From: an uncultured Alphaproteobacteria bacterium
Lineage (GTDB): Bacteria > Pseudomonadota > Alphaproteobacteria > Caulobacterales > Hyphomonadaceae
Direction of reading: 5' to 3'
Assembly (NCBI GenBank): GCA_903831255.1
Contig: CAIKWZ010000024.1
Span: 1 to 64,000 of the forward strand
DNA length: 64,000 nt
The position numbers and the translations under genes are program-made. A model generated the notes under the pieces. It worked only from the letters and a program-made list of their open reading frames with translations, was not told the origin of the DNA and made no database searches. Numbering within the stretch: the first letter of the stretch is position 1; each line of letters begins with the position of its first letter. Positions 1 through 7,935 of this stretch are shown in pieces.

Positions 1-240
1 GTGGTCGGCCTGTTCGGCGGCAAGTTCAATGCGCCGATCCCCTCGTTCCCAAGCCGCCCTTTCTCCATCATCGGCTCATTCACGGGCCCGCTTGGCGAGA
101 CCGTGGAAATGATGGAGCTCGTCAAGGCGGGACGTATTTCCCCGATCCCGATTGAAATGCGTGCCCTGGACCAGGCCGACCGAACGCTTAATCAGCTCCG
201 CGAAGGAAGCGTCGTGGGGCGGGTGGTTCTGCGCCCCTGA
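1..240 (+). CDS. MDR-type alcohol dehydrogenase, C-terminal part
   Basis: The frame is open from the first base of the window and stops at 238-240, so only about 79 C-terminal residues are present. The sequence has the usual end of a medium-chain (zinc-type) dehydrogenase: a glycine-rich strand (GLFGG), the IIGSFTG strand, a helix around ELVKAGRISP, and the closing LREGSVVGRVVL element that packs the NAD(P)-binding domain against the catalytic domain. The N-terminal zinc and cofactor motifs lie outside the window, so substrate cannot be judged. It is followed 20 bases later by the convergent phosphatase gene. Confidence 0.75.
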   Translation: MVGLFGGKFNAPIPSFPSRPFSIIGSFTGPLGETVEMMELVKAGRISPIPIEMRALDQADRTLNQLREGSVVGRVVLRP

Positions 241-260
241 CGCTTCCGGGGGGGCTGGCT

Positions 261-1943
261 CTATCCCGAGGTGACGGCTCCAACAGCCATCGGACGTTGG
301 AGCCCACCCATTCCGATCTCCGCCGCACGTGCGATGAAACGCGCGTCGGTTGAGGCGAAATACTCTCTCGATTTCACGGTCGAAACCTTGATGAATTCGG
401 CCTCGACCGCATCGGAACGAAGCGTGAGCAGCGTGTAGCCCTTGTCGAAGGCGTTGTAATAGACGACCTCATCATTGGCCTCCGCCATCAGCCAGTTCAG
501 CTCCTTGATAGGCAGACTGTCGCCGGCCCCGTTCGAGGTGACGGATGTGCACCCGAACTCGACACCGATGCGCCATCCTTTTTCGTCATGAAGCTCGTTG
601 GCCCAAGCGGTGTGAGTGTCTCCGGTCAGGGTAACCAGGCGGGCGCCAGCCGCCCGCGCCGCCGCGTAAAGCCGCTCGCGAGCTTGCGGGTAACCGCCCC
701 AGGCATCCAGGTTCCAGGGTAGTCCGTAGCGGGCTGTGGAGTAGAAGCGCCGGGCCGAGGGAGAGAGCGTCGCATAGGCCTCTGCGCTCAGGGCCGTCTC
801 CAGATCTGGGTTTCGGGCCTTGGCCATCGTCACCTGATTGCCAAGAACCTGCCACTTGCGTCCGCCTGCAACCGACGCCTTCATCCCCTCAGCGAGCCAG
901 GCCTCCTGCTCAAAACCGAGCATTGTCCGAGCGGGGTCGTTGACCTTGGCCATGATCGCGTCCGCCGCCTTCTGCTTCTCCGTCTCCGGCGCGAGCCCGA
1001 TCGGGTCGATCGTCAGATCCTCGCCCCGGCCGATGAGCCGACTTTCAAGGAGAAACAGGCTCGCCAGATCCCCGATATCGAACCTGCGCCACAACGCCTC
1101 GCGCACCTGCCCTGACGCCGGATCACGCACAGGCATCCATTCAAGATAGGCCTGAACCGCCTGGGCCTTTCGGTCGCTCCATACACCCTCGGTGTCCGGC
1201 TGATGGTTCTCAGCCCCGGTCCGGTAAGCATTGTTGGCCGTTTCGTGATCGTCCCAGGTACAGAACCACGGCGCCGCCGCATGGGCCGCCTGGAGGTCCG
1301 GATCAGATTTGTACTGTGCGTGACGGAGCCTGTAATCCGCCAGGGTCAGACACTCGCCCGCGGGTTCGTGATTGCGTCCGAGCTGCCGCCCCACCTCGCC
1401 GCCATAGCCGTTGCGACCGTATTCGTAGAGGTAATCGCCCGCGTGAAAGACCGCATGAGCATCGCCCCGACTGGCGATCTCCCGATAGGCGTTGAAATAG
1501 CCGAAGGGGAGATTCGAGCACGAGACCACGGCGATACGGAAATCTGCCACCCCGGAGGAGGGAAGCGTTCGTGTCGTTCCTCCGGGAGACACCGCCTGGC
1601 CGGCCCAGAACCAATAAAAGAAGGTCTCGCCGGCGGGCAGGCCGACAACATCCACCTTGACGGTGTAATCCCTCTCGGGTCCGGTCACGAATACGCCCGA
1701 CTGAACAACATCGGTGAAGGCCCGATCTCTCGCCACAGACCAGTTGACGGGAACGGACCCCGGTGTCTTCGGCGTTATCCGAGTCCAGAGTATGACGCTC
1801 GACTGGGTGGGATCTCCCGACGCCACCCCGTGCTCAAACGCCGCCTCGCCCTTGTAGACCGCTCCCCCGGATGGAGAGGATGCGCACGCCGCGGCCAAGC
1901 TGGCGGCGCCTGCGCCAAAGATCCCGCGCCGGGTGAGTGACAT
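261..1943 (-). CDS. phoD: PhoD-family alkaline phosphatase, Tat-exported
   Basis: A 560-residue metallophosphoesterase of the PhoD family, expected to hydrolyse phosphomono/diesters outside the inner membrane. I chose the ATG at 1943, after an AAGGAGA ribosome site, because it gives a twin-arginine-like leader (LTRRGIF) followed by a small-residue stretch and LAAAC, so the product may be a Tat-exported lipoprotein. Metal-binding PhoD motifs are in order: VSCSN near residue 138, HAGDYLYEYG near 167, DDHET near 229 and GDTHT near 440. The length is typical of the family. The frame stays open further upstream, but that part overlaps the divergent rluD gene. The 82-base gap to rluD must hold both promoters. 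Confidence 0.92.
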   Translation of the reverse strand: MSLTRRGIFGAGAASLAAACASSPSGGAVYKGEAAFEHGVASGDPTQSSVILWTRITPKTPGSVPVNWSVARDRAFTDVVQSGVFVTGPERDYTVKVDVVGLPAGETFFYWFWAGQAVSPGGTTRTLPSSGVADFRIAVVSCSNLPFGYFNAYREIASRGDAHAVFHAGDYLYEYGRNGYGGEVGRQLGRNHEPAGECLTLADYRLRHAQYKSDPDLQAAHAAAPWFCTWDDHETANNAYRTGAENHQPDTEGVWSDRKAQAVQAYLEWMPVRDPASGQVREALWRRFDIGDLASLFLLESRLIGRGEDLTIDPIGLAPETEKQKAADAIMAKVNDPARTMLGFEQEAWLAEGMKASVAGGRKWQVLGNQVTMAKARNPDLETALSAEAYATLSPSARRFYSTARYGLPWNLDAWGGYPQARERLYAAARAAGARLVTLTGDTHTAWANELHDEKGWRIGVEFGCTSVTSNGAGDSLPIKELNWLMAEANDEVVYYNAFDKGYTLLTLRSDAVEAEFIKVSTVKSREYFASTDARFIARAAEIGMGGLQRPMAVGAVTSG

Positions 1944-2025
1944 GACCGGTTTCTCCTTTGCCCGCAGTGTGCGAGAAGCCGACACTAAGGGAATATTCTC
2001 TCTGGCCAACCCCTGTGACGGAATC

Positions 2026-3102
2026 ATGACAACGGCGACGGAAACCCAGCTGACACTCACGGCGACGCCCGAGGCGCTCGGCGCCCGGGTCGACAAGTGG
2101 CTGGCCGAAAACGGCGCCGGCATGTCCCGCTCGCGCCTGAGGACCCTGATTGAGGAGGGCCGCCTGAGTGCGGGCGGACGTATCGAAACCGACCCCAGCG
2201 CGAAGATGATCCCGGGCGCCGTCTATCTTCTCAACCTGCCGCCGCCGATCGCAGCTGAGCCCATTCCCGAGCCCATGGACCTGGATGTCCTCTACGAGGA
2301 CAAGCATCTCATCGTGATCAACAAGCCGCCCGGGCTGGTCGTTCATCCAGCGCCCGGGCAGTGGACCGGCACCCTCGTCAACGGCCTTCTTCATCACTGC
2401 GGTCCGGCTCTGACCGGGATCGGCGGCGTGGCTCGTCCGGGCATCGTTCACCGCCTGGACAAGGACACTTCAGGGGTGATGACGGCCGCCAAGACGGAAG
2501 CGGCCCATACAGCCCTGACGGCCATGTTCGCCGCTCACGACATCGAGCGCGCCTACCTGGCGGTCACACGCGGAGCTCCGCGACCACTCATCGGACGTAT
2601 CGAGACGTATATCGGCCGCTCTCCGGGAGACCGAAAGAAAATGGCGGTGATGAAAGAGAAGCATTACCGCGCTGACCATTACTCGGATGACCCCGATCTC
2701 CTCCCGGATGAAACCCCTCAGGGAAAGATCGCCATCACCAACTACAGGGCCCTCGCCGTTTATGGCCGCCTTGACGCGACAGGAGGCCAACCGGCTGCAG
2801 CCCTTGTGGAGTGCCGCCTGGAAACCGGACGAACTCACCAGATCCGCGTTCACATGGCCCATATCGGGGCGCCGGTGCTTGGCGATCAGACCTATGGTCG
2901 ACATCGCTGGCTCAAGGCGGACGGCAAGGGACCCGCCTTCGATCGGGCGACGGCCGGCGCCAAGGCGTTCGAGCGCCAGGCCCTGCATGCGTCGATACTC
3001 GGGTTTGCACATCCCATAACCGGAAAATCCATGAGATTTCAGGCCCCTCCCCCGGCAGATATGCAGGAGCTCATCAACGCTCTTGAAGCCATGCCGAGCT
3101 GA
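2026..3102 (+). CDS. rluD: RluD-family 23S rRNA pseudouridine synthase
   Basis: A 358-residue RNA pseudouridine synthase. An S4 RNA-binding domain occupies about residues 15-75 (ARVDKWLAEN, SRSRLRTLIEEG), followed by the catalytic domain. The catalytic aspartate is D145 in HRLDKDTSGVM, and the later motif TGRTHQIRVHM is the usual RluA/RluD signature. By family it isomerises uridines of helix 69 in 23S rRNA. The ATG at 2026 starts just before the S4 domain; upstream in-frame starts would run into the phoD leader. The order rluD then rpoH is common in Alphaproteobacteria, which supports RluD rather than RluA or RluC, though family members are hard to separate by eye. Confidence 0.9.
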   Translation: MTTATETQLTLTATPEALGARVDKWLAENGAGMSRSRLRTLIEEGRLSAGGRIETDPSAKMIPGAVYLLNLPPPIAAEPIPEPMDLDVLYEDKHLIVINKPPGLVVHPAPGQWTGTLVNGLLHHCGPALTGIGGVARPGIVHRLDKDTSGVMTAAKTEAAHTALTAMFAAHDIERAYLAVTRGAPRPLIGRIETYIGRSPGDRKKMAVMKEKHYRADHYSDDPDLLPDETPQGKIAITNYRALAVYGRLDATGGQPAAALVECRLETGRTHQIRVHMAHIGAPVLGDQTYGRHRWLKADGKGPAFDRATAGAKAFERQALHASILGFAHPITGKSMRFQAPPPADMQELINALEAMPS

Positions 3103-3150
3103 TGTCTCAGCCAACCCTCTGATCCATCGCAAGAAGGGATCGTAAATACC

Positions 3151-3179
3151 CTTTAAACAGGCCGGCCCCTCACCCATCT
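3151..3179 (+). promoter_or_regulatory. candidate sigma-32 (heat-shock) promoter of rpoH
   Basis: CTTTAAA at 3151-3157 and ACCCATCT at 3172-3179 are separated by 14 bases. They resemble the heat-shock consensus (CTTGAA, 13-15 bases, CCCCATnT); seven of the eight -10 positions match. The site lies about 85 bases before the chosen rpoH start. Autoregulation of rpoH through its own sigma factor is established in Caulobacter, so the arrangement is plausible, but it is a visual match only. Confidence 0.45.
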
Positions 3180-3265
3180 CATGAAGACGGTCGGGACGGG
3201 GAGGCCGTCGATCGATGTCGTTCACCCACAGGCTCGGGATGAGTACGGACAAGGAAGGCAAGGCC

Positions 3266-4162
3266 ATGACGGCGCTGACCACGACGCTGACGCTGTCTCC
3301 GGAACAGGGACTGTCGCGGTATCTGTCTGAAATTCGCAAATACCCTCTTCTCGAGAAGAATCAGGAGTTCATGCTCGCCAAACGCTGGGCGGAGCATAAA
3401 GACCCCAATGCAGCGGAACAGCTGGTGACGTCTCATCTTCGCCTCGTCGCCAAGATCGCTATGGGATACCGAGGGTACGGCCTGCCGATGGGAGAGGTCA
3501 TTTCCGAAGGGAATGTCGGCCTTATGCAGGCCGTCAAGAAGTTCGATCCCGACAAGGGGTTCCGTCTGGCCACCTACGCCATGTGGTGGATCCGGGCCGC
3601 CATTCAGGAATACATCCTCAGGTCCTGGTCTCTGGTTAAGCTCGGAACCACAGCCGCCCAGAAGAAGCTTTTCTTCAATCTTCGTCGGCTGAAAGGCGAG
3701 ATTCAGGCGCTCGAGGACGGAGACCTTCGGCCCGAGAACGTCACGGAGATCGCCACGCGGCTCGGCGTGACGGAAGACGAAGTCACCTCCATGAACCGAC
3801 GCATGTCCTCGGGCGGGGACGCCTCGCTGAACGCGCCGATCGGAGGCGTCGAGGGCGAAGGCGAATGGCAGGACTGGCTGGCCGACGACAGCCCGGATCA
3901 GGCGGAGACGTTCGCCGAACGGGAGGAGTTTTCGGCGAGAATGGGACTTCTCGAGACGGCGATGCAGACGCTGGGCGAACGCGAGCGGGACATTCTCACC
4001 GCGCGCCGTCTTAAGGATGAACCGATCACGCTTGAAGACCTCTCGGTGAGGTACAATGTCAGCCGAGAGCGCATCCGCCAGATCGAGGTGCGAGCCTTCG
4101 AGAAGCTTCAGACAGCGATGAGGGACGCCGCCCGGGCTCAGGGTCTGTCTTCAGACGCCTGA
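3266..4162 (+). CDS. rpoH: RNA polymerase sigma-32 factor
   Basis: A 298-residue heat-shock sigma factor. Region 2 is clear (SHLRLVAKIAMGYRGYGLP, GNVGLMQAVKKFDPDKGFR, TYAMWWIRAAIQEYI). The RpoH box QKKLFFNLR at residues 132-140, which separates RpoH from other sigma-70 relatives, is present. Region 4 ends with LSVRYNVSRERIRQIEVRA. I chose the ATG at 3266 because an AAGGAAGG ribosome site sits about seven bases before it and the N-terminus then matches the family (LSPEQGLSRYLSEIRKYPLL). Earlier in-frame ATGs at 3215 and 3239 cannot be excluded. It should direct RNA polymerase to chaperone and protease promoters. Confidence 0.95.
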   Translation: MTALTTTLTLSPEQGLSRYLSEIRKYPLLEKNQEFMLAKRWAEHKDPNAAEQLVTSHLRLVAKIAMGYRGYGLPMGEVISEGNVGLMQAVKKFDPDKGFRLATYAMWWIRAAIQEYILRSWSLVKLGTTAAQKKLFFNLRRLKGEIQALEDGDLRPENVTEIATRLGVTEDEVTSMNRRMSSGGDASLNAPIGGVEGEGEWQDWLADDSPDQAETFAEREEFSARMGLLETAMQTLGERERDILTARRLKDEPITLEDLSVRYNVSRERIRQIEVRAFEKLQTAMRDAARAQGLSSDA

Positions 4163-4266
4163 TCGTGCGCGCCGAAGCTCGCAATCTCAAAGATCCGGGA
4201 TTGCTGGAAGGGTGCGGCGCAGCCTAACGTGACGTATTCTCTCCCATATCGACCGCGGAGGCCTCT

Positions 4267-5472
4267 ATGGCGCTCAAGCCCCTTTCGGACCTGCCTGAAC
4301 TTTCGCTGCTGATCGGCCCGGAAGAGGACATGCATGCAGTGTTCCGGACGGCGCGGGGTCAATCTCCTTTGGCGAGCAATCCGATGGGGATGCTCATGGC
4401 GCTTCGGGCACGCCACCTGGAGCCTGCCCTCAGCGACGCGACGCGACAGATGGAGACTGAACCGCTCCTGATGCAGGGGGTGACGGACGGCCCTCTGATC
4501 GAGATGCGCAAGCAGATTCTCCTTTTCTCAAACGGGGAGGCCCACCGCCGGCGTCGTCAACCTCTGGCGAGGACGTTCGCCTTCAAACTCATGGAGGGTA
4601 TGCGCTCCGCCGCGCGCAACGTCGCGGAGGAGTTGCTTGAAGATCATGCTCAGACCGATGACGTCGACTTCCTGAACGCCATTTCCGCTCAGGTGCCTCA
4701 ACGTATCATCGCTGACATCCTCGGCGTCCCCCGCGAAGATCTGCCCTATCTGCAGAGACTGGTCGACGATGTGGTCCAAACCCTCGGCTTCTTCGATCCA
4801 GCCCTCCGAGCTCAGTACGAAGCCAGCTCGCTGGAGTTCAACGCCTATGTCGGCAGGCTGCTGGACGATCGAAGACGAACCCCCCGGAACGACTTTCTGT
4901 CCGAGTTTGCGGCGGCGGCAGACGAGGCGGGGGAGCTTTCCGAAGCCGAAATGCGCGCGGACATCATCGCACTCATCGTGGCGGGATCCGACACGACGAA
5001 AAACTCGATCGCCATGACCCTCGCCCTGCTGCTCGATCACCCTGAGCAGTGGGCGGCGTTCTGCACCGACCCCGAGGGACTGAAAAAGGGCGCCGCCGCA
5101 GAGGGCCTCCGATATGAGCCCGTCGCCTTCGGCGTCCCGAGAATGGCCGTGGCGGACTTCGAACTGGATGGGTTTGCGGTCCCCGCCGGGGCTCTAATCT
5201 TCCTTGTCATACCGTCAGCGTGTCGGGATGAGGAAGTCTATGGCGCTCCGGACGTCTTCGACATCCGAAGAGCAGATCATCCGCGATGGCATTTCGCATT
5301 CGGGGGCGGGGCTCATCGTTGTCTTGGCGAGGCCCTCGCCAGAGTGGAGATCGAGGAGACCCTGTCAGCCGTCGCCCGACGTGCTCCCGCGATCCGCCTT
5401 GCCGGTCCCAGGCCGCGCATGAGCGTGGCCGCCATCAGGGCGGTCGATCAGATGCGCGTGAGCCTTCGTTAG
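4267..5472 (+). CDS. cytochrome P450
   Basis: A 401-residue soluble bacterial cytochrome P450. The oxygen-activating I-helix motif AGSDTT is at 239-244, the K-helix ExxR is E279-R282, and the haem loop FAFGGGAHRCLG places the thiolate ligand at C352. Length and the lack of a membrane anchor fit class I bacterial P450s that need a ferredoxin and reductase; neither partner is nearby. Substrate cannot be told from sequence. It lies 104 bases after rpoH, with an ATG and a GGAGGCC ribosome site just before it, and 18 bases before the TrmH gene, so those two may share a transcript. Confidence 0.95.
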   Translation: MALKPLSDLPELSLLIGPEEDMHAVFRTARGQSPLASNPMGMLMALRARHLEPALSDATRQMETEPLLMQGVTDGPLIEMRKQILLFSNGEAHRRRRQPLARTFAFKLMEGMRSAARNVAEELLEDHAQTDDVDFLNAISAQVPQRIIADILGVPREDLPYLQRLVDDVVQTLGFFDPALRAQYEASSLEFNAYVGRLLDDRRRTPRNDFLSEFAAAADEAGELSEAEMRADIIALIVAGSDTTKNSIAMTLALLLDHPEQWAAFCTDPEGLKKGAAAEGLRYEPVAFGVPRMAVADFELDGFAVPAGALIFLVIPSACRDEEVYGAPDVFDIRRADHPRWHFAFGGGAHRCLGEALARVEIEETLSAVARRAPAIRLAGPRPRMSVAAIRAVDQMRVSLR

Positions 5473-5490
5473 GCCGGCACCCCTCTCGCC

Positions 5491-6312
5491 ATGATCATTC
5501 CTGTCGACAGCGCCGACGACGACCGGCTTGAGCCCTATCTCAGGGTCCGCGAAAGAGATCTCGCCCGGCGCGACGGCTGTTTCATCGTCGAGGGGCGCGT
5601 CACCGTTGAAAGACTGATCACGGGGTCCCGCTTCGAGACCCTGTCGCTTTTTCTTGCCGATAGCCGGGTGGCGCGCCTCGCGCCGCTCCTGGAGCTCCTG
5701 AACCCTTCTGTTCCGATATATGTCGCGCCGCAGGCGTTGATGGACTCCATTGTCGGATTTCCTCTCCATCGGGGCATACTCGCCCTGGCGCGGCGGGAGG
5801 TGGAAACCGCTGCGGGCCCGTTTCTCCGGACCCTGAGGCGGCCTCTGGACGATCATTCGCCGATAACCGTCCTCGGGCTGATCGGCCTTTCCAATCATGA
5901 CAATGTCGGGGCCTGCTTCAGGAACGCCGCCGCCCTAGGCGCCTCGGGCATGCTGCTGGACCAGGAGTGCTGCGATCCGCTTTACCGTAAGGCGATCCGG
6001 GTCTCCGCCGGGACCGCCCTCGCCCTCCCTTACTGTCGTCATGGAACCGGCGGAGAGATGATCACGGCCCTGTCCGAGGAGGCATTCGATCTGTGGGCCC
6101 TTTCACCTCAAGGCGGCGAAGCCCTTGAAACCCTCAAGCCCCCTCGCCGGCTCGCACTGCTTCTGGGCGCCGAGGGACCGGGACTACCGCGCGATCTGCT
6201 GGCGAGAACAAGGCGCGTTTCCATCCCGATGGATGGGGATACAGACAGCCTCAATGTCGCAACCGCAGGCGCACTCGCGCTGTGGAGAGTTCGGACGGCA
6301 CGAAGCGCCTGA
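5491..6312 (+). CDS. TrmH/SpoU-family RNA 2'-O-methyltransferase
   Basis: A 273-residue member of the SPOUT RNA methyltransferases. The three trefoil-knot motifs are present: LSNHDNVGACFRNAAALG (motif 1), LLLGAEGPGLP (motif 2) and VSIPMDGDTDSLNVATAGAL (motif 3). The first 100 residues form a substrate-binding part (GCFIVEGRVTVERLI) as in RlmB and TrmH relatives. It should transfer a methyl group from S-adenosylmethionine to a ribose 2'-OH of tRNA or rRNA; the target base is not evident. The start follows the P450 stop by 18 bases. A near-perfect inverted repeat (GCGCCTG, CAGGCGC) overlaps its stop codon. Confidence 0.9.
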   Translation: MIIPVDSADDDRLEPYLRVRERDLARRDGCFIVEGRVTVERLITGSRFETLSLFLADSRVARLAPLLELLNPSVPIYVAPQALMDSIVGFPLHRGILALARREVETAAGPFLRTLRRPLDDHSPITVLGLIGLSNHDNVGACFRNAAALGASGMLLDQECCDPLYRKAIRVSAGTALALPYCRHGTGGEMITALSEEAFDLWALSPQGGEALETLKPPRRLALLLGAEGPGLPRDLLARTRRVSIPMDGDTDSLNVATAGALALWRVRTARSA

Positions 6313-6373
6313 ACAGGCGCCGACCCCAAGCAATTAACCTTTTGGTTACCAACCCGCACCTACCGATTCACAG

Positions 6374-7372
6374 ATGAACCACGCAAGCTCCATGCGTTGT
6401 CTGGTCACCGGGGGATGCGGCTTCCTCGGATCCGCTGTCGTGCGCGCTCTCCTCGAGCGGGGAGATCGCGTCCTCAATATCGATACCCACAGCCGCATCG
6501 CCCCTGTTCCGTCTCTGGGGAACGTCGCCGGTCGATCCGGCTATGCGCGTCTTGAGGCGGACGTCTCAGATCGCTCCCTCATGAGAGCCGTCATCGCGGA
6601 ATTCAAACCGCATTGCGTCATCCACCTGACCGCCCCTGGCGCCAACGACGACGGCGTCACTCCGGAAGCAGACATCGAAAAAGCTCTTTCGGTTGTAGAG
6701 GCCTGCAAATTCCATCTTTCCCGCGTCTCTGAGAACGAACAGTCGGCGTTTCGCCTCGTCCACGCCCTCCACGCCCGCCATGCAGGCCACGGGGAGGATC
6801 CGCCGATGCTTTCGCCGCGGGACGCCACCTCCGCTGCGGCCGGCAGGCTGATCGAGACCTGGTCCCGCGCCTGCGGCGTGCCAACGACGGCGTGTCTGGC
6901 TGATGCTCTTTTCGGACCGTGGCAACCGGAAGGCGCCCTGGTTACCGATCTTCTTGTGTCGCTACTCGAGGAAGGCGTTTTCATCCTCGACGACGGGGGC
7001 GGAACTCTTCGCGACTGGATTACCGCGGATGATTTCGCTTCTGGTCTTATCTCTGCGGCCATCCATAGTCAGCCATTCGCGCGCTATAGCTTTTCGACAG
7101 GCGCCGAGCGCAGCGATCTCGACATGGCCCTGACATTGTGCGGCCTTCTGGATTCCGCTCGCCCGCTCGGGACAAAAGGCGGCTGGACGGACAGGATTCA
7201 GATCATTCCAAACCCTGACGAGCCGGTCCCGGCTCCGCACCTGAACTCAGACAGAGCGATCGAGGAGCTTGGCTGGTCGCCCAATGGCTTTCACGATGGG
7301 CTTGGCCGTATCATTCCCTGGCTTCTTACACGTCTGAATCCCTCGCCTACACCCAATCTCGCGGCCGAATGA
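6374..7372 (+). CDS. NAD-dependent epimerase/dehydratase-like protein without catalytic residues
   Basis: A 332-residue extended SDR whose N-terminus is normal (RCLVTGGCGFLGSAVVRALL, a GxxGxxG dinucleotide motif). The layout resembles dTDP-glucose 4,6-dehydratase: the NIDTHS strand, the DWITADDFASGL segment and C-terminal ELGWSPNGFHDGL. The active-site elements are gone. Where relatives have STDEVYG this protein has ALHARHAG, and where they have the YxxxK catalytic pair it has R149 and S153 (SPRDATSAAAGRL). It is full length with no frameshift, so it looks like a maintained pseudoenzyme or a binding protein rather than a decaying gene. Function unknown. It is convergent with the next gene, 21 bases away. 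Confidence 0.8.
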   Translation: MNHASSMRCLVTGGCGFLGSAVVRALLERGDRVLNIDTHSRIAPVPSLGNVAGRSGYARLEADVSDRSLMRAVIAEFKPHCVIHLTAPGANDDGVTPEADIEKALSVVEACKFHLSRVSENEQSAFRLVHALHARHAGHGEDPPMLSPRDATSAAAGRLIETWSRACGVPTTACLADALFGPWQPEGALVTDLLVSLLEEGVFILDDGGGTLRDWITADDFASGLISAAIHSQPFARYSFSTGAERSDLDMALTLCGLLDSARPLGTKGGWTDRIQIIPNPDEPVPAPHLNSDRAIEELGWSPNGFHDGLGRIIPWLLTRLNPSPTPNLAAE

Positions 7373-7393
7373 CTTAAGGGGCTCAAGGGGCGC

Positions 7394-7741
7394 TCACCCT
7401 TGCCTGCATGCCCAGCGCTCAGCGAGGGCCGCAGCCACCAGCCGGTCCGCGCTCTCCGTCAGTCGGTCCTGGTGGCTGTTCAGGAATGTAAGAACCTGCT
7501 CGAGAACCTCTCCCTGATTTATATCGGGGGGCGTGCAGACAAGGGAGCCTGACAGGGCATCGTGAACCCCAATCACATAACCGGCGGCCAGAGCGTCTTC
7601 AATCAAGGTGTCGACTGTGTCGGATCCGAACCAACCCTGAAGCCCGTCCTTGAGCGCCTTTCCAGACTTAAACTCCCCTTCAGCGACGGCGGGAGCCACA
7701 GCGATCGCAGCGAAGGCAAGAAAAACAGCGACAGTCTTCAT
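7394..7741 (-). CDS. Rap1a/Tai immunity-like secreted protein
   Basis: A 115-residue exported protein. The ATG at 7741 gives a clean signal peptide (MKTVAVFLAFAAIAVAPAVA). The mature part has the Rap1a/Tai pattern: a helix with AGYVIGVHDAL, a cysteine in LVCTPPDINQGE, then VLTFLNSHQDRL and a final AALAERWACRQG, giving two cysteines that could form a disulfide. In Serratia this fold neutralises type VI secretion amidase effectors in the periplasm. No effector or secretion gene is adjacent, so this is an orphan family member whose role may differ. Confidence 0.7.
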   Translation of the reverse strand: MKTVAVFLAFAAIAVAPAVAEGEFKSGKALKDGLQGWFGSDTVDTLIEDALAAGYVIGVHDALSGSLVCTPPDINQGEVLEQVLTFLNSHQDRLTESADRLVAAALAERWACRQG

Positions 7742-7935
7742 GGTAGGTCTCCAGAGGCCAGGTTCGCCGATCCGCTGGTTTGGCCCCGTACCTGGTGAAA
7801 GGGCAAGGCTCAATGACGCCGCCCGACGTCCGCCGCATCAGGAACAGTCAATTGACCGCAGACAGCCTAGGCAAATCCCCGGGAGACCACTAGGGTTTCG
7901 TAAAAGACGACAGAAACGACCTCGGGGAGACTCAC

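Noticed and set aside
1933-2123. Longer starts for phoD and rluD that overlap each other
   Set aside because: The internal ATGs at 1943 and 2026 give a proper Tat leader and an S4 domain start, and remove the overlap.
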